This document shows, piece after piece, positions 32,920-44,738 of a stretch of 64,000 bases of DNA. Position 1 is the first letter of the stretch, and every line of letters begins with the position of its first letter. The translations under genes were made by a program, and so were the position numbers. Origin of the DNA: Scilla litardierei. Lineage: Eukaryota > Streptophyta > Magnoliopsida > Asparagales > Asparagaceae. The stretch spans positions 325,423,938 through 325,487,937 of the forward strand of contig CM061141.1 in NCBI GenBank assembly GCA_030789695.1, in the 5' to 3' direction. Below the pieces are notes generated by a model. That model was given only the letters and a program-made list of their open reading frames with translations, searched no databases and was not told where the DNA came from.

Positions 32920-33445
32920 ATGGAAGGGAAGATAACTATGTCTATGTATCTGAGGCTCTTTTGGCCGGCATAGCTGCTGGTGGTGTGGAAGCTGTTGTTT
33001 GCACCCCATTTGAGAAACAAGTGGCAAGTGCTTCACGTTGTGGAACTATTAGCTCAATGAAGGTCATGCAAGAAAATACACCTATGATTTTGAAGCTACT
33101 ACCCAGTTATATTCCTGATACAAGGAGACATGGAACAACACGGTCAGTATTCTCTCCAAGATGTCAGCAAGTCACATTGACATGGTTGGTGCACTTAAAC
33201 AGTACCCATGGTCCATGGATGCTGACTGGCTCAGGTAGACCACCACTTGCATCTGAAGTTGAACAGCCTCGGGATATTATATCCTTGGAATGCTGGAGCT
33301 CTTTGTGGAGATGTCTTTGATCAGGAATAGCTCGAGGTTGTGTTTTTGGTGGCATTTCTTTCACATGGCAATGCTTAATTGGAAGGCCATAGATATGAAC
33401 CCTGAACCTAGGTTTTTCTCCTCCACTCAGTTGCTTCAGATGTGA
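32920..33445 (+). pseudogene. mitochondrial substrate carrier pseudogene fragment
   Basis: After the acceptor-like CAG the frame reads NYVYVSEALLAGIAAGGVEA and then TPFEKQ, the start of a mitochondrial carrier repeat (P-F-E..). The expected stretch after TPFE is missing (a deletion). Then come LKLLPSYIPDTRR, a frame change near 33190-33215 (GALKQYPW in one frame, PWMLTGSGRPPL in the next), PRDIISLECWSSLW, a TGA after WRCL and the tail MLNWKAIDMNPEPR ending TGA 33443-33445. This order matches a plant mitochondrial carrier-family protein from memory. With a deletion, frameshift and stop it is non-functional. Parent gene not in the window. Confidence 0.7.
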
Positions 33446-34728
33446 CACATGACAACCATTATTTGCAAAGTATTCAATTATATCATCCCCACTCGGTTCC
33501 TTGTGATCTTCTTCTATACAATGAACAAAATTTACAAGATATTCAATTATATCATGTGACCTTATTGTGTAAAAGTCATTATGTATAAATATGTATGTTT
33601 TAATGCCGATTCTATTCTATCAATTACTGTTCACGTTTGTCATTTCCTGATCTTCACTAAGTTAATAGCTAGTAAAGAGAAACCGGAAATTCCTGTTAAA
33701 ATTGTCATGCTTTCAAAGAAACTGTGATGTATGTATACCAGGCAGAAACAGATGCTAACTATCAGATGTTGGGGTTTCCATTCTGGATGAATTGGTGAGA
33801 CCCGAAATCCCAATTTCGACGTCTATATTAGTCAACGGCCTACTTATCAGTACCATTAATATCAGCAATAATGTTGGCTGTATCTGCCGCTTCTTGAATC
33901 TTTAAAAGATAATTAGAAAAATTGAAAAAATTTCGGATAGTTGGCAATATTTTGACATGTTTTCATTCCCTTCTATCATGTGACTTGATCAAATAATATT
34001 GAAAAGAGATTATTTGGAAAGAACTCATTTTACTTGAGGGGAAATGAGTTCATACGCTTCCTATCTTTTAGATTTTATATTCATTAACCATGTTTCTCTA
34101 GTTTTGTTCGTGTTTTACGGTCTATTTTCACAGCAGTTACTTTTATAGCTTTGTCAATATCATAAATTATATGGATCCTCTCTTAGTCTTCTTCCTATTC
34201 AAACATGGTATTCTAGCCAAAGGCTCATGTCATTTAATTTTTAAGGCATACATAACAGACGTCTGTCTTCTATAGCCCGTAATGACGGTTTGTCGTGTAA
34301 TCCTATTTTGTCTTTTCCATAGTCAGTAATGGCCACAACATGTTGTGTAATCCTATTCGTTGGTAATGGCTTAATCCCGATCCAAGTCAAAATGATTATT
34401 ATGCTCCAATTCTTAAAATAGAAGGAAAAAGTAACATATACAAACTCTAGGTTTCTACCTTGAGTTTGTTGCATAGAAGCAGGAGGAGGCACATTTTATT
34501 CAATGGGATAGACTGCAGGCAAACATGTGAAACTCCATTAAACTCCCACATGATTGGGGGATACAGCTAGTCAAAAGAAATGATAACGCTTACATAACGT
34601 TTGATCAAAATGGAAAAAACCCAACCCACAAGCAATAGAATGCTCAGTTTGGTGTCTTTACAAACCAAAGTTAGTAAATGCATTCTGACATTCTGTGTGT
34701 GTTTCGTGCTTGCACCCATTCTTCTGGC
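33446..34728. other. intergenic and CESA 3' flank, nothing further seen
   Basis: AT-rich sequence between the carrier pseudogene and the last CESA exon. The part nearest 34728 is the 3' UTR of the minus-strand gene. No ORF or element end supported. Confidence 0.5.
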
Positions 34729-37700
34729 TCAGAGAAGTGAAAGTGTCCACACGCACAATAGGGAGATTAAGGGAACAGACAACACGGAGACGATGAGAAA
34801 GGTGGGTGGGATCAGACCCTTGAAGAACGGGTGGTAGTGAAAAAGGACGATGCACCAGATTTGGAAGAAGAGCAAGGCGAATATAGACCCCCACGGTTGG
34901 TAGCCGCTGTTTAAGGCATAGGGAACAAATATGCCGAACCCCACAGAGGTCGCGATCCCGGCCATGACATTTAGAAGCCCCTTGAACACCCAGAAGTGCT
35001 CGTTCATCCACCAGTCTTCGATTCCAACACGGGTCCACCGGAGCTCCAAAATTGCGGTTGCAAAGAAGGAGATGAAGAGCATGATAAACCATATTCCGGC
35101 ATAGTTGCTTATCTGCACATTTTTTCCACGGCAAAAAAGTCAGATAGAACGGATGTTTACAAGTTTTGTGAATATACATGCCGGAAATTTAAGAATTTGT
35201 AATCAGAGGTGCAAGTTTTTAGCATAAATTGTTACTTACCTCTGGTATAATAAACTTTCCGGTGAGGAGACAAATGGCTGAAAGGACACAGTAAGCAATC
35301 AGTGGGATGGATGTAAGAGGATAAACGATGGTATTGATATACGCTAGCCTCTCAAGAAGCTTCAGCCTTCCACTGTAACCGTACCAAATAGGGCAATGCC
35401 TACTCAGCAGAATTTCTATTGATCCCAAGGCCCACCGTAGCACTTGATTTAGACGATGTGACAGATTGATTGGATTTGAACCCTTGAATGCAGGGTGCGG
35501 TGGCATGCAATAAATTGATATCCATCCTCGAGCATGCATTTTAAATCCAGTCAAAATATCCTCAGTAACAGATCCATGTATCCAGCCAATCTGGTAGCAA
35601 GGCACAATGTCAGATACGTTTCGTATAAATTAATTCTTGCCAAAGTTGGATATTGAGAGCTATGTTAGCTGACCTCTTTCCCCCATTCTGATTTATCCTC
35701 ATACCCACAGCTAATAACATGGATAGCTTCTTTCAGAAGCAAAGCGGGGTTGGTGGATGGTGGTATGCCCCCATGCTCTATGAAAGTGGATGCAATGAAA
35801 ATTGGTGACTGTCCAAAGCGTTTCTCTAATCTCTTCTGAGACATCAGCAGGGACCTGTCATCTTCATAACCTGGAAAATGCAGCAGACCGAATTAATGGA
35901 GTAATTTTCATTTTATTGTTGATGGTTACAAGTTTGATGCTAAACTTTTTTAAGAATGCAAAATCATAAACTGACAACGGTGAATGCAATTAAATGCAAT
36001 GCGCCTTCAAATCATGATGCAACATGTAAGCAAGACACAAAAACATAAAAAATAGAGATGTGAAATGTACAAGGGTGTTCATCAAACAAATGAATTTAGC
36101 AATTAAAGTATATATGCACAAATAAACCACTGCCCACAAGCAAGAACACGTGTGTGCATAGGCATTTGATTTTTAATCTTGTTGAAGGTGTCATATGTGC
36201 TTTGTAATTATGTATAAGAAATGTTCATGTGTGCGTAGGGTGTCTACTGTGTTAAACCTAATGCATACTCGTTTCAACCATGGAAGTTTATTTAAGATAA
36301 GAAAAAATTGAATTTGAAGAGTTTTATGTAACAGCCATACCATCCACACCGTCTTCAATGTCCTCCATGTCGTAAATAGGAATTGTGGATTCCGTCCTCT
36401 TGACAGCACGTGTTGTATCAATGTAATCTTTGTTCTTACTCTTTCCCTTCTTTCTTGAGCCACATCAACTCTTAACGATGATGTTAGGCTCCAAGTCAGC
36501 CTCTGTCAAGACAGGATCATACCCATATAAGGCTTGCCTGTTGAAACAACATCCGGTTCCCACGCAGACAGTTCCCTGGATGCCATCTAACCCTTTCACG
36601 TTGATCTGTAAAACATATTGTTGTTAAGAAAGAGCCCACCCAAATACATAATATAAATATAATGTAAAAGTTGGATGAATTTCATACTTCGAAAAAGACG
36701 CTGTTGTGATTGGCATATCTATCATGCGAGTCAATGCCATCAAATCGTTGAGGGAACTGGACGTAACATGTCTTCTTTCCATAAGATGAATCCATCATGA
36801 AACACATTGCTTCCCGAAGAGCTTTGCTATTATTGAAATAATGATTGCAATCCACATTCAGAATATATGCGCCATTGCTTAGCACAGCAGATACTCGAAT
36901 CTGACAGATACCATTAATAATTTAGACCCAGAACATTATATCAGTATATCGTATATAGCTTGAAACAATTTATTGCTTATATAAATAAGGAAACAGAAGA
37001 ACAAACCAAAGCATTCATTGCACAAGCTTTTTTGTGCTGTTGGAAGCCTGGTCTCTTTTCACGTGAAACATAAACAAGGCGAGGCAGCTCATTGCCATCT
37101 GTGTCGAGCCCTCCACTGTGCCCCAAAAAGACCTGCAGTTCCCAAAAACAAGAGGATGAGATTGAAAAGGAAAAGCAGAAGAGAAGGAATAACTTAAGTG
37201 ACAAAAGATACAATGTATTGAAAGGGTGACGACCTGAATCATGCCAGGGTGATCTCTTGGGTTATTTCCAGGCCAAGGAGTGCCATCTTGCATTGTCCAA
37301 CCTTCTTCTGGGGTTGTATGTGTGTTGGCAACAAGAGCAGTGATTCTCACTTTGAACTCTTCATACTCCCTCTGCAACAAGTTGTTTTGTGATTAAGATA
37401 TATTGCAAGATAAAAGTTGGAAGGCATTACCTCTAGCAAATTATTCACTCTTCCACCCCTACCTTCATTGCACGGCGCTCTTTAACAAAAGAAGGTTGAA
37501 CTTTATCCTTCAAGTAATCAATTTTTTGTGCAAAGTAGAACTCAGGAGCCCTGGGTTCAATATTGTGCTTCTTGCAGAAGGGTACCCACTTACGAGCAAA
37601 TTCCGAAGTCTCCGAGAGGGCTTCAAATGTCAACATTGCAGATCCATCATCAGACACATAGCATGAAACTTTATTAACGGGGTAGTCCACAGCAAGAATT

Positions 37701-40700
37701 GACAACACAGTGTTAGCTGTAACAAGAGGAGGTTCCTTCAGAGGATCCACGGTACTGACAAAAATATCAATGGGAGCTAATTGGGATGGTTCTCCTTCCC
37801 TGTCATATCTGTCAAACACTAATGTATATCAATTAAATATCATAACTGGATCACTGGATGTCATGGAAAAGGATAAACTCAATACAATGTCACTGACCTC
37901 AATGCAAGTCTGTCGAGGTATGTTTCCCGGTTAACCGGTGACCACTTTGGGAATTGATCCAAAAGCCATGACAAAGCAAACCAGATTTCACAGATAACAG
38001 ATGTTAACCACAATGGGTAAGCATCATGCACAGGATGTGTTACACGGTACTGGAAGAAGAAACACAAGATGATAAGGCGTAGAATGATCACCGCACGATG
38101 AATATTCAGTTGTTTAGAAGGAATAGGCACAGTGCAGCTCATAGGTTGGTGAGCATCATCAGCGCTGCCAACAAAAAGGAGATAAAAGCATGAGTGTTGT
38201 GAACTTATGAAGGCATCATATTCGATCTAAATAATATGTTGCAGAATTATTCATATAATACCAGGACTTGGCCAAATTATAGAACATATCTTTAGATACA
38301 ATATGCTGTAAGCTTTTTGGAAGGCTAAGGATTCCAATTCTCACATCTTCCCTATACAACAATGAGCCATCTTCCTATCACAGGCATCCATGTAGCTAGA
38401 GGGGCCTTTTTTTTATTTTCCCTCTAGTGTGGATGTTTGTGCAGTGAAGATGGCCTTCAGCTTCCAGTGGTCTGAACCAAATCTGAGTTTGATACACATA
38501 AAAATCCTAAACTAATGCTTCCAAAGATGCACCATAATTTAACTTGGTCTGAAGGATGTTATAGCAAAAGAAAAGAGCAAACTGTATATGCAAAAGCACT
38601 TTTTCTTTCTGCTCAAAAGAATACCATTAGATACTCAAACCAAATGCGATACTTTAGAAAGTATCAAATTCATGAACTGATCCTATCATCTATACTGCTT
38701 GACGAAGAGATGAGACAACCCATACAACTAATTCGATGTGAAATTTTACATACATAGCTAAAGATGGGACAGCCTCATCCCTAAATGATTATTTGGATGT
38801 ATGGCCAAAAAGATGTTTTTTTTACATATCATCAAACATTTTGCATTTTTAACATTGCAACAATGGTTATTTGTTACACAGGAAAATAAAAAAAGACATA
38901 ATTCTTCATCTTAAGCAGTTAAAGCTGAATTCAAACATTGGAAATCCACTGAACTGAAACAAGCATTGGGGACTACTATAGTTAGTGCGCTTGTCAAGCG
39001 GGTCAATCCCCACTGACATCACATTTTGATGGGATATAGACGGGTTTAAAGCTAAGAAAACAAAGGTAAAAAACAAAGGGAAAAAGAAATGGAACAAAGA
39101 AGATTCAAATAAATAAATAATATACAAATTGCTAAAAATGCAGAAGGCTCCACGTACATCTGCAAATCGTCACCATTGGAACATGTTCCTTCTATATCTC
39201 CTTTTCCATCAGGGTATTTAGCGGTCATCTGTACTATATTTTTCTCATGTTTGAGTTTCCGACCTTCAACTCTTTCTTTCCAGGCAACCCTTCCAGGCCC
39301 GTATGAATTCAAGTCCTTTGAAGGGTCTACAGTTCTCACATGAACTGCAACCATTTGAAAATGATAAAGATCAAGACACGTTATTACTCGTCAGGAAAAA
39401 AATCTTATCGGTCAATAATGTTAACTTTAAATGTAAGTTACCTGGCAGACTAGGATCAACACTCGAAATTGAGTGGGTACGTCTCTCTCCATATCCTACT
39501 GTGCCTGAAGATCTGATAGACTGACGATCAGGCGAAGCATCAGGTATTTCACCAGAAACCTGAATATATTGAATTTACAAATGAAACACGAGTTAACAAA
39601 GAAACCAAAGGAAGTAATGTGCTGTTTGTTAAAACGGAACCATTACTAGTTTATGCTTTAAATTACAATGGGAGATCATCAAACTAATAGTTATAAAACT
39701 CATAATAACAAACGGAACCCCTGATGCTGGCTCAAGTGGTAAAGGGCTGGGGCAGGTAAATAATTCCAACAAGATCATTATTGCAAACAAATTCATTTGA
39801 CCAGCATTATACACATGATCACACAATCACGAGTGCGAAAGAATGCACATGACAACAATGACGACGACGACATTGATAAAAACAGTAGTAACAGAAAATA
39901 CACCAGAGATGACAAGTTCGATTCAAAAGTTTGTAAAGATGGTAAAATAAGAGATGAAAATTTTACAACATAATATGAATATCCTAAGTAGAGAAATAAG
40001 ACACATGACCATGTTTCTGTTATTTTTCTTCCATTGTTTGTACCGATGCCTACACCATGGGTAGATGGGGTTTGCGTAGGAACAGGCTCTGGGCTATAAT
40101 TTATTTTGCTAAATTTTATTCATGTGTGTGTTGAAGAGTTGGATGGATTTTCGGTTGTATAAAATCTATCTGATTTTCAGTTGGAGAAAAGTTTACTAAC
40201 TTACTATCTCCATTGAAGAAGTTGAAAGTTATCTCCATTTTAGTTGGTTGGATAGGCCCAACAGTCCTAAAACACTCCAAAACACACAGAGACCCAAAAA
40301 AACCAAAATATTTTGCATTTTCATTCTTGTTGAAAAGACGTGAAGTTTCTATTCAAGGAAAACATGGAATTTATGCACAGGCGGGTACTGGCTGTTCTGG
40401 GGACTTTGTACCGCTAGGAGGATGGCATCGGTGTCGACTGCACGTAGGTGCGGAGTCAAACCTTTCCGGGCAGAGGTCCACTCGCCTAACCCCACATGCT
40501 ATGGTTTCCATTCCTCTTAGTTTTAATTGCCCATTTTGTTATAAATTATTGTTGTGGTGATTTATTTATTAAGAAAGTTAATTGTGGTAGCTATTTTTGT
40601 CCTAACATATTAATCAGAGCAATTGAATTCAAAACCATTACATTAGGAAGAGTAGAAAATGATAACATAAGATCTTTGAACCCATGATACATTTGGAAGA

Positions 40701-42417
40701 GAAAAACGAGGACAGCAACCGAATAAGCCAGGGAGGGAAACTGGTGCATGTGTTTGGTTTTTCCCGAAGGAGTGGAACCAAAGGAAACGTGGGTATGACA
40801 CTATAGAAGAACATAAATATAAATGGTGTGGATATGCTAAACTCTTAGAGTATGACAACCAGTAATATAAAACACTAAGGTACGATGTCTTCGGAGGCTC
40901 CTCCTGCAATTAAGTAAAGTTCAAAGAAAAAGCAATATAATTCCACCATACCTGCTGCCCACTTGTCAGACGGGGAAAGCAATATAAATTGACTTCTTCT
41001 TCCTGGCCTTGCTGCCATGTTCGTACAGTCTTACCATGGCCTTGACCATAGTTGAACTCGTTATCCAGATCATCAACTCCATCCTCTTCATCATCTCCCT
41101 CAACTCGAGGACTACCTGAAATTTCCATGCAAGAAACAAATTGCAATGTAGGCCTCACATCATACTCCATAAAATGTCTACTCTACGAAAAATCAAAGTT
41201 CAAATAGACATGCAAACAGCAACTCAAGTCACTGATAGCAAAACAAAAGGATTTAAAATGTTTCCCCTATTTCTCAGTCAACTGGTTTGGATTACCGAGT
41301 AAATGATATCCGTCTTCTGGGAGAAAATTATGAAATTTCAAGTTCGCATGTGAAATTATGAAGTGCATTGAATTTTTATGCCATTACCAACCATATGCAT
41401 AAACATTCATGTAAATCAAATCAAAGATGCATAACATCCTATTGTTACTGCATTCTTGTGTTCTGCATAGTCTGGTTTTTGGTTGGAACATAAATTTAAA
41501 AGGTACTTTATCATTTACATTTTCCCCATTTCCAATTCTGTTCAAAGGTTTGTCAATTTATTGGAAATTATGTCACATGTACTTGTATTAAATTTTACAT
41601 CTTATCCAAAATATTCCCTTAAACAAAGCCTCGGTTGCTGAAATATCTGCCCATCTAGTGAGGATTCCGGCTAAAATGAAGTGCCAACAAAAAGTGATAT
41701 ATTGCACCTATAGCAATTAAACTCTAGATCAGCAGATTCAGCACACAGAGCACATAAACAACAAAAGTAACAAAACCTGACCTTTCTGTCTTTTGTACCT
41801 GGTCTTGCACTGAGGGCAAGACTGATTCCCATCTCTCTGCTCATACTCATAGCAAGGCCGGCAAACAGGGAAGGCACACTCATTGCACGCAACAAAAGCT
41901 TCTGCAGTGGCCGCAAGCCCTACAGTGTCACTACAGATCTGGCACAATTGGCCATTCATATTTTTCAAGTGCTTGGGCTGTATTAACAAAAAGCAAATAA
42001 AGTTAAACAAATTAAATACTTAAAATAGTGAGCATACGTAATAAAACTTCCTTAATATATTAAGACAACATACTGCTTGAGAAAAAGAACAGCGAAAAAT
42101 ACGAACATGATAGAAGCTCAAACTTTCCAGGATACATCTAGTGGTACTGATAAACCAACACTTTCTGAATAGAAAGCAACAAAACCATATCATTTCAGGA
42201 CTGCCGGACAATCAATTTTCGTGGATTAGAGGAAAATCATGGTCCAGGTGCATTAAACCCTACCGAAATCGAGTTCACTCACAGATCCAATCACCGCAGC
42301 ATTAAAAAAATTCCAAACTTTTTCATGAACATCAATGGAAAATGAAAAATAACAGAAACCCAATTCAGGAAAAAGCCAGGAAAAACTCACCCCGGTTTCT
42401 CCCTCGCGACGTATCAT
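34729..42417 (-). pseudogene. CESA: cellulose synthase catalytic subunit, CESA6 clade, disrupted
   Basis: Fourteen exons on the minus strand keep reading phase and GT-AG borders: 42417-42391, 41977-41782, 41115-40952, 39559-39442, 39344-39158, 38164-37898, 37808-37463, 37371-37234, 37132-37007, 36900-36688, 36605-36341, 35870-35674, 35590-35240, 35112-34729 (992 codons plus stop). Landmarks in order: N-terminal RING-type zinc finger ([38 protein letters not shown]), first TM pair, VSDDGSAML, the DxD region, [13 protein letters not shown] typical of CESA2/5/6/9, [15 protein letters not shown] and C-terminal TM helices. CESA subunits build primary-wall cellulose at the plasma membrane from UDP-glucose. 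Lesions: TGA at 36467-36465 (codon 641) where KSCCGSRKK is expected, DCD changed to DCN near 36856, and loss of about 55 residues plus the NRTPT motif in the last exon. Most other positions are conserved, so decay is recent. Confidence 0.88.
40390..40500 (-). mobile_element. possible tRNA-derived SINE inside CESA intron 3
   Basis: Read on the minus strand, TTAGGCGAGTGGA resembles a pol III A box and GGTTTGACTCC, about 20 bases later, a B box. The spacing is shorter than usual. The 3' end and target duplication were not resolved, so this is tentative. Confidence 0.3.
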
Positions 42418-42699
42418 CACGAATGAAGATCAGTTGATTTTTTTTTTCGGGTGGGAGTTCAAACAGAAGAACGAAGGTTGAGAATGAAGAGGGGGAGAAA
42501 AAGATCAGTGAAACTGTATATAGCCTATCCCATATTTGGGGATGTCCCATATTTGGGAATGATGGTCGATCCCCACTCTACTTCTGATTTCCACCTACTT
42601 TATGTTCTTCTGTGGCGTGTGAGATTGAGAGAGACCTGCCCTAGGGTTTGAAATTATCTTTCTTTCTTGGAAATCATATTATCTTTCCGGTCTTCCTGC

Positions 42700-42746
<47 letters not shown>

Positions 42747-43419
42747 GTGTGTGTGTGTGTGTGTGTGTTGGGTTTGGCAGAGAATTAAAGAGGACGACGA
42801 CTTTTGGCATACAGTAGTTATGGCACATGAGGACACATGAGGACGAGGGCATTTAAATTTCTAGGTGCCCCTCGTTCTCTTTGTCAATTTTTTTTCCATA
42901 TTTGCATATTGATATAATTGTAAAACAATTCTGGAACTATGCAATTATTTAATGAGAATTGCTCTCTACGTCTCAAAGGGATGTGCACCGAGGTGCCAGT
43001 TTGCTTAAAATGGAAAGAAATGGGGGGGAAGGGTGAGATGTGATTCCGTGAGTTGATTTTCTTTCCATTTTTTTGGGTAAAAGGTCTTTCCATGCACCTC
43101 AATTGAGGTGTAGATAGCAATTCTCTTATTTAATTTTCAACCACTTTGATGCGTATCAAGAGAATAATGGAAAACATATAACGTGTCTAAGTTCATGTGA
43201 ATCATGCAAAATTAGCCGATTTTATAACTATTCAAAAACATCAATTTTGTAACAACTTGATGCATGCGCAAAACGTGTCCAAAGTAGCTGAAATTTTGTT
43301 TGGAGCTAGTTTAGACATGTTAGATGACATCCAACGGTCGGATTTTCTATTTAAATTGTCTAACTTTAAATTCCACTTGGATGAATCCGCATGTTTGATC
43401 CATCCGAATGGATCCTAGT
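42418..43419. promoter_or_regulatory. CESA upstream region with a 44-base G run
   Basis: Upstream of the CESA start the + strand shows an uninterrupted run of 44 G (42702-42745) followed by (TG)12 to about 42769, some 290 bases from the ATG. The rest is AT-rich. The string CCAACGGTCGGATTTTC near 43330 resembles a common plant intergenic repeat. No TATA box could be chosen with confidence. Confidence 0.6.
42702..42769. repeat. poly-G (44) plus (TG)n microsatellite
   Basis: Forty-four consecutive G followed by twelve TG pairs. As template this could fold as G-quadruplex. Assemblies often mis-size such runs. Confidence 0.97.
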
Positions 43420-43424
43420 CAACC

Positions 43425-43446
43425 TCTATATGTATATATGTATATG

Positions 43447-43478
<32 letters not shown>

Positions 43479-43734
43479 CTCTTGTCCAATTTCTCTTATC
43501 CAATTTTTCTTGTCCAATTTCTCTTATCCAATTTCTCTTGATAACATCCCTATTTTATAGAATAGATATGTATGTATGTATGTATATGTATATATGTATA
43601 TGTATATATGTACATGTATACTCTTGTCCAAATTCTCTTATCCAATTTCTCTTGTCCAATTTCTCTTGATACCATCCCTATTTTATATAATAGATGTATG
43701 TATATGTATGTATGTATATGTATATATGTATATT

Positions 43735-43766
<32 letters not shown>

Positions 43767-43860
43767 CTCTTGTCCAATTTATCTTATCCAATTTCTCTTG
43801 TCAAGTTTCTCTTATCCAATTTCTCTTGATAACATCCCTATTTTATAGAATAAATGTATG

Positions 43861-43891
<31 letters not shown>

Positions 43892-43999
43892 GTATATGTA
43901 TGTATATCCTCTTGTCCAAATTCTCTTATCCAATTTCTCTTGTCCAATTTCTCTTATACAATTTCTCTTGATAACATCCCTATTTTATAGAATAGATAA
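43425..43999. repeat. minisatellite of four units with (TATG)n and CTTGTCCAATTTCT cores
   Basis: Four units of about 130-165 bp each combine a TATGTATA-type microsatellite with two to four copies of CTTGTCCAATTTCTCTTATC and end CATCCCTATTTTATA (near 43558, 43687, 43852 and 43990). Length differences come from the microsatellite part. ORFs here are artefacts of the repeat. Confidence 0.9.
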
Positions 44000-44093
44000 T
44001 AGAGCTTTCCAAGCCCACTATTCCACAAAATTTTATCCCTAAACCCATAATTCTCAATATCTACATTATACTCTACATGAAATTAGAACAATG

Positions 44094-44738
44094 TAACAAC
44101 CCATATTTGCCAGTACATCTATTTCAACATTCACGTATTTTCACAATTTAAAATTACTTTATAATGGTTAGTCAGTAGTTTTATATCAAAAATGATTTCA
44201 AAATTTTTTATAAAAATATCTTGAAGCATCAAACTAGTTATGGTGTATTTCAGTAAGTTCGAGCTTCATCAAATACTTCTAAATAATTTTTATAAATATT
44301 CATTTCCAATTGTTACTGTTTTAGCTAAATTAATTAATTTTCTATATAAACATATCAAAATGTTTTCAAACTTCTACATTATCATCCTATGATCATTTAG
44401 GGCTCCCCATATTAATTTCGTAATTTTCTGAAATCAAGTCGATGTAGAACCCGCTAACCCGCTTCCTAAACATTTTGGCCTAAAACTCGTATCTCCATAG
44501 CTCAAACCCTGAATTGGATCTTGTATTCGCGATCCTCGAGACGATACAATCCTATGGCAATGTTTTCGTAATTTTTCGGAGTCATATGCGAGAACGAGAT
44601 TGTATTTCCTCCGCTTTTACTAATTACATCCCCTAAAGATGTTTTTACTATTACTAATTGCATTTAACTAATTTACTTCTACCCTAACCCCCTAACCAGC
44701 CCATTTAACCAACCGAATGGATTAGTCAGATCCAACAT
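44094..44738 (+). mobile_element. relic LTR fragment, related to the gypsy-type element
   Basis: Begins TGTAACAACCC and aligns as an inverted, diverged copy of the right end of the LTR at 44739-48730 (reverse complement of about 48185-48730). Shared tracts include TTTTCGTAATTTTTCGGAGTC. It breaks off at 44738, where the next LTR begins. It is best read as an older LTR in the opposite orientation that received the later insertion. Confidence 0.7.

Noticed and set aside
33164..33448. Minus-strand frame across the carrier region
   Set aside because: Shadow of the plus-strand carrier pseudogene, whose family motifs are on the other strand.
36465..36467. TGA in CESA as a selenocysteine codon at an expected Cys
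   Set aside because: Land plants lack selenocysteine incorporation, and other lesions (DCN, exon 14 losses) support pseudogenisation.
39715..39760. Second SINE-like A box (TGGCTCAAGTGGTAA) in CESA intron 3
   Set aside because: No B box, tail or target duplication could be matched, so it is not annotated.
42654..42836. Poly-proline / Thr-His frame on the minus strand
   Set aside because: Produced by the 44-G and TG microsatellite.
43391..44042. Several Tyr/Met/Ile-rich 60-100 codon frames
   Set aside because: Artefacts of the TATG microsatellite units; all phases are open.
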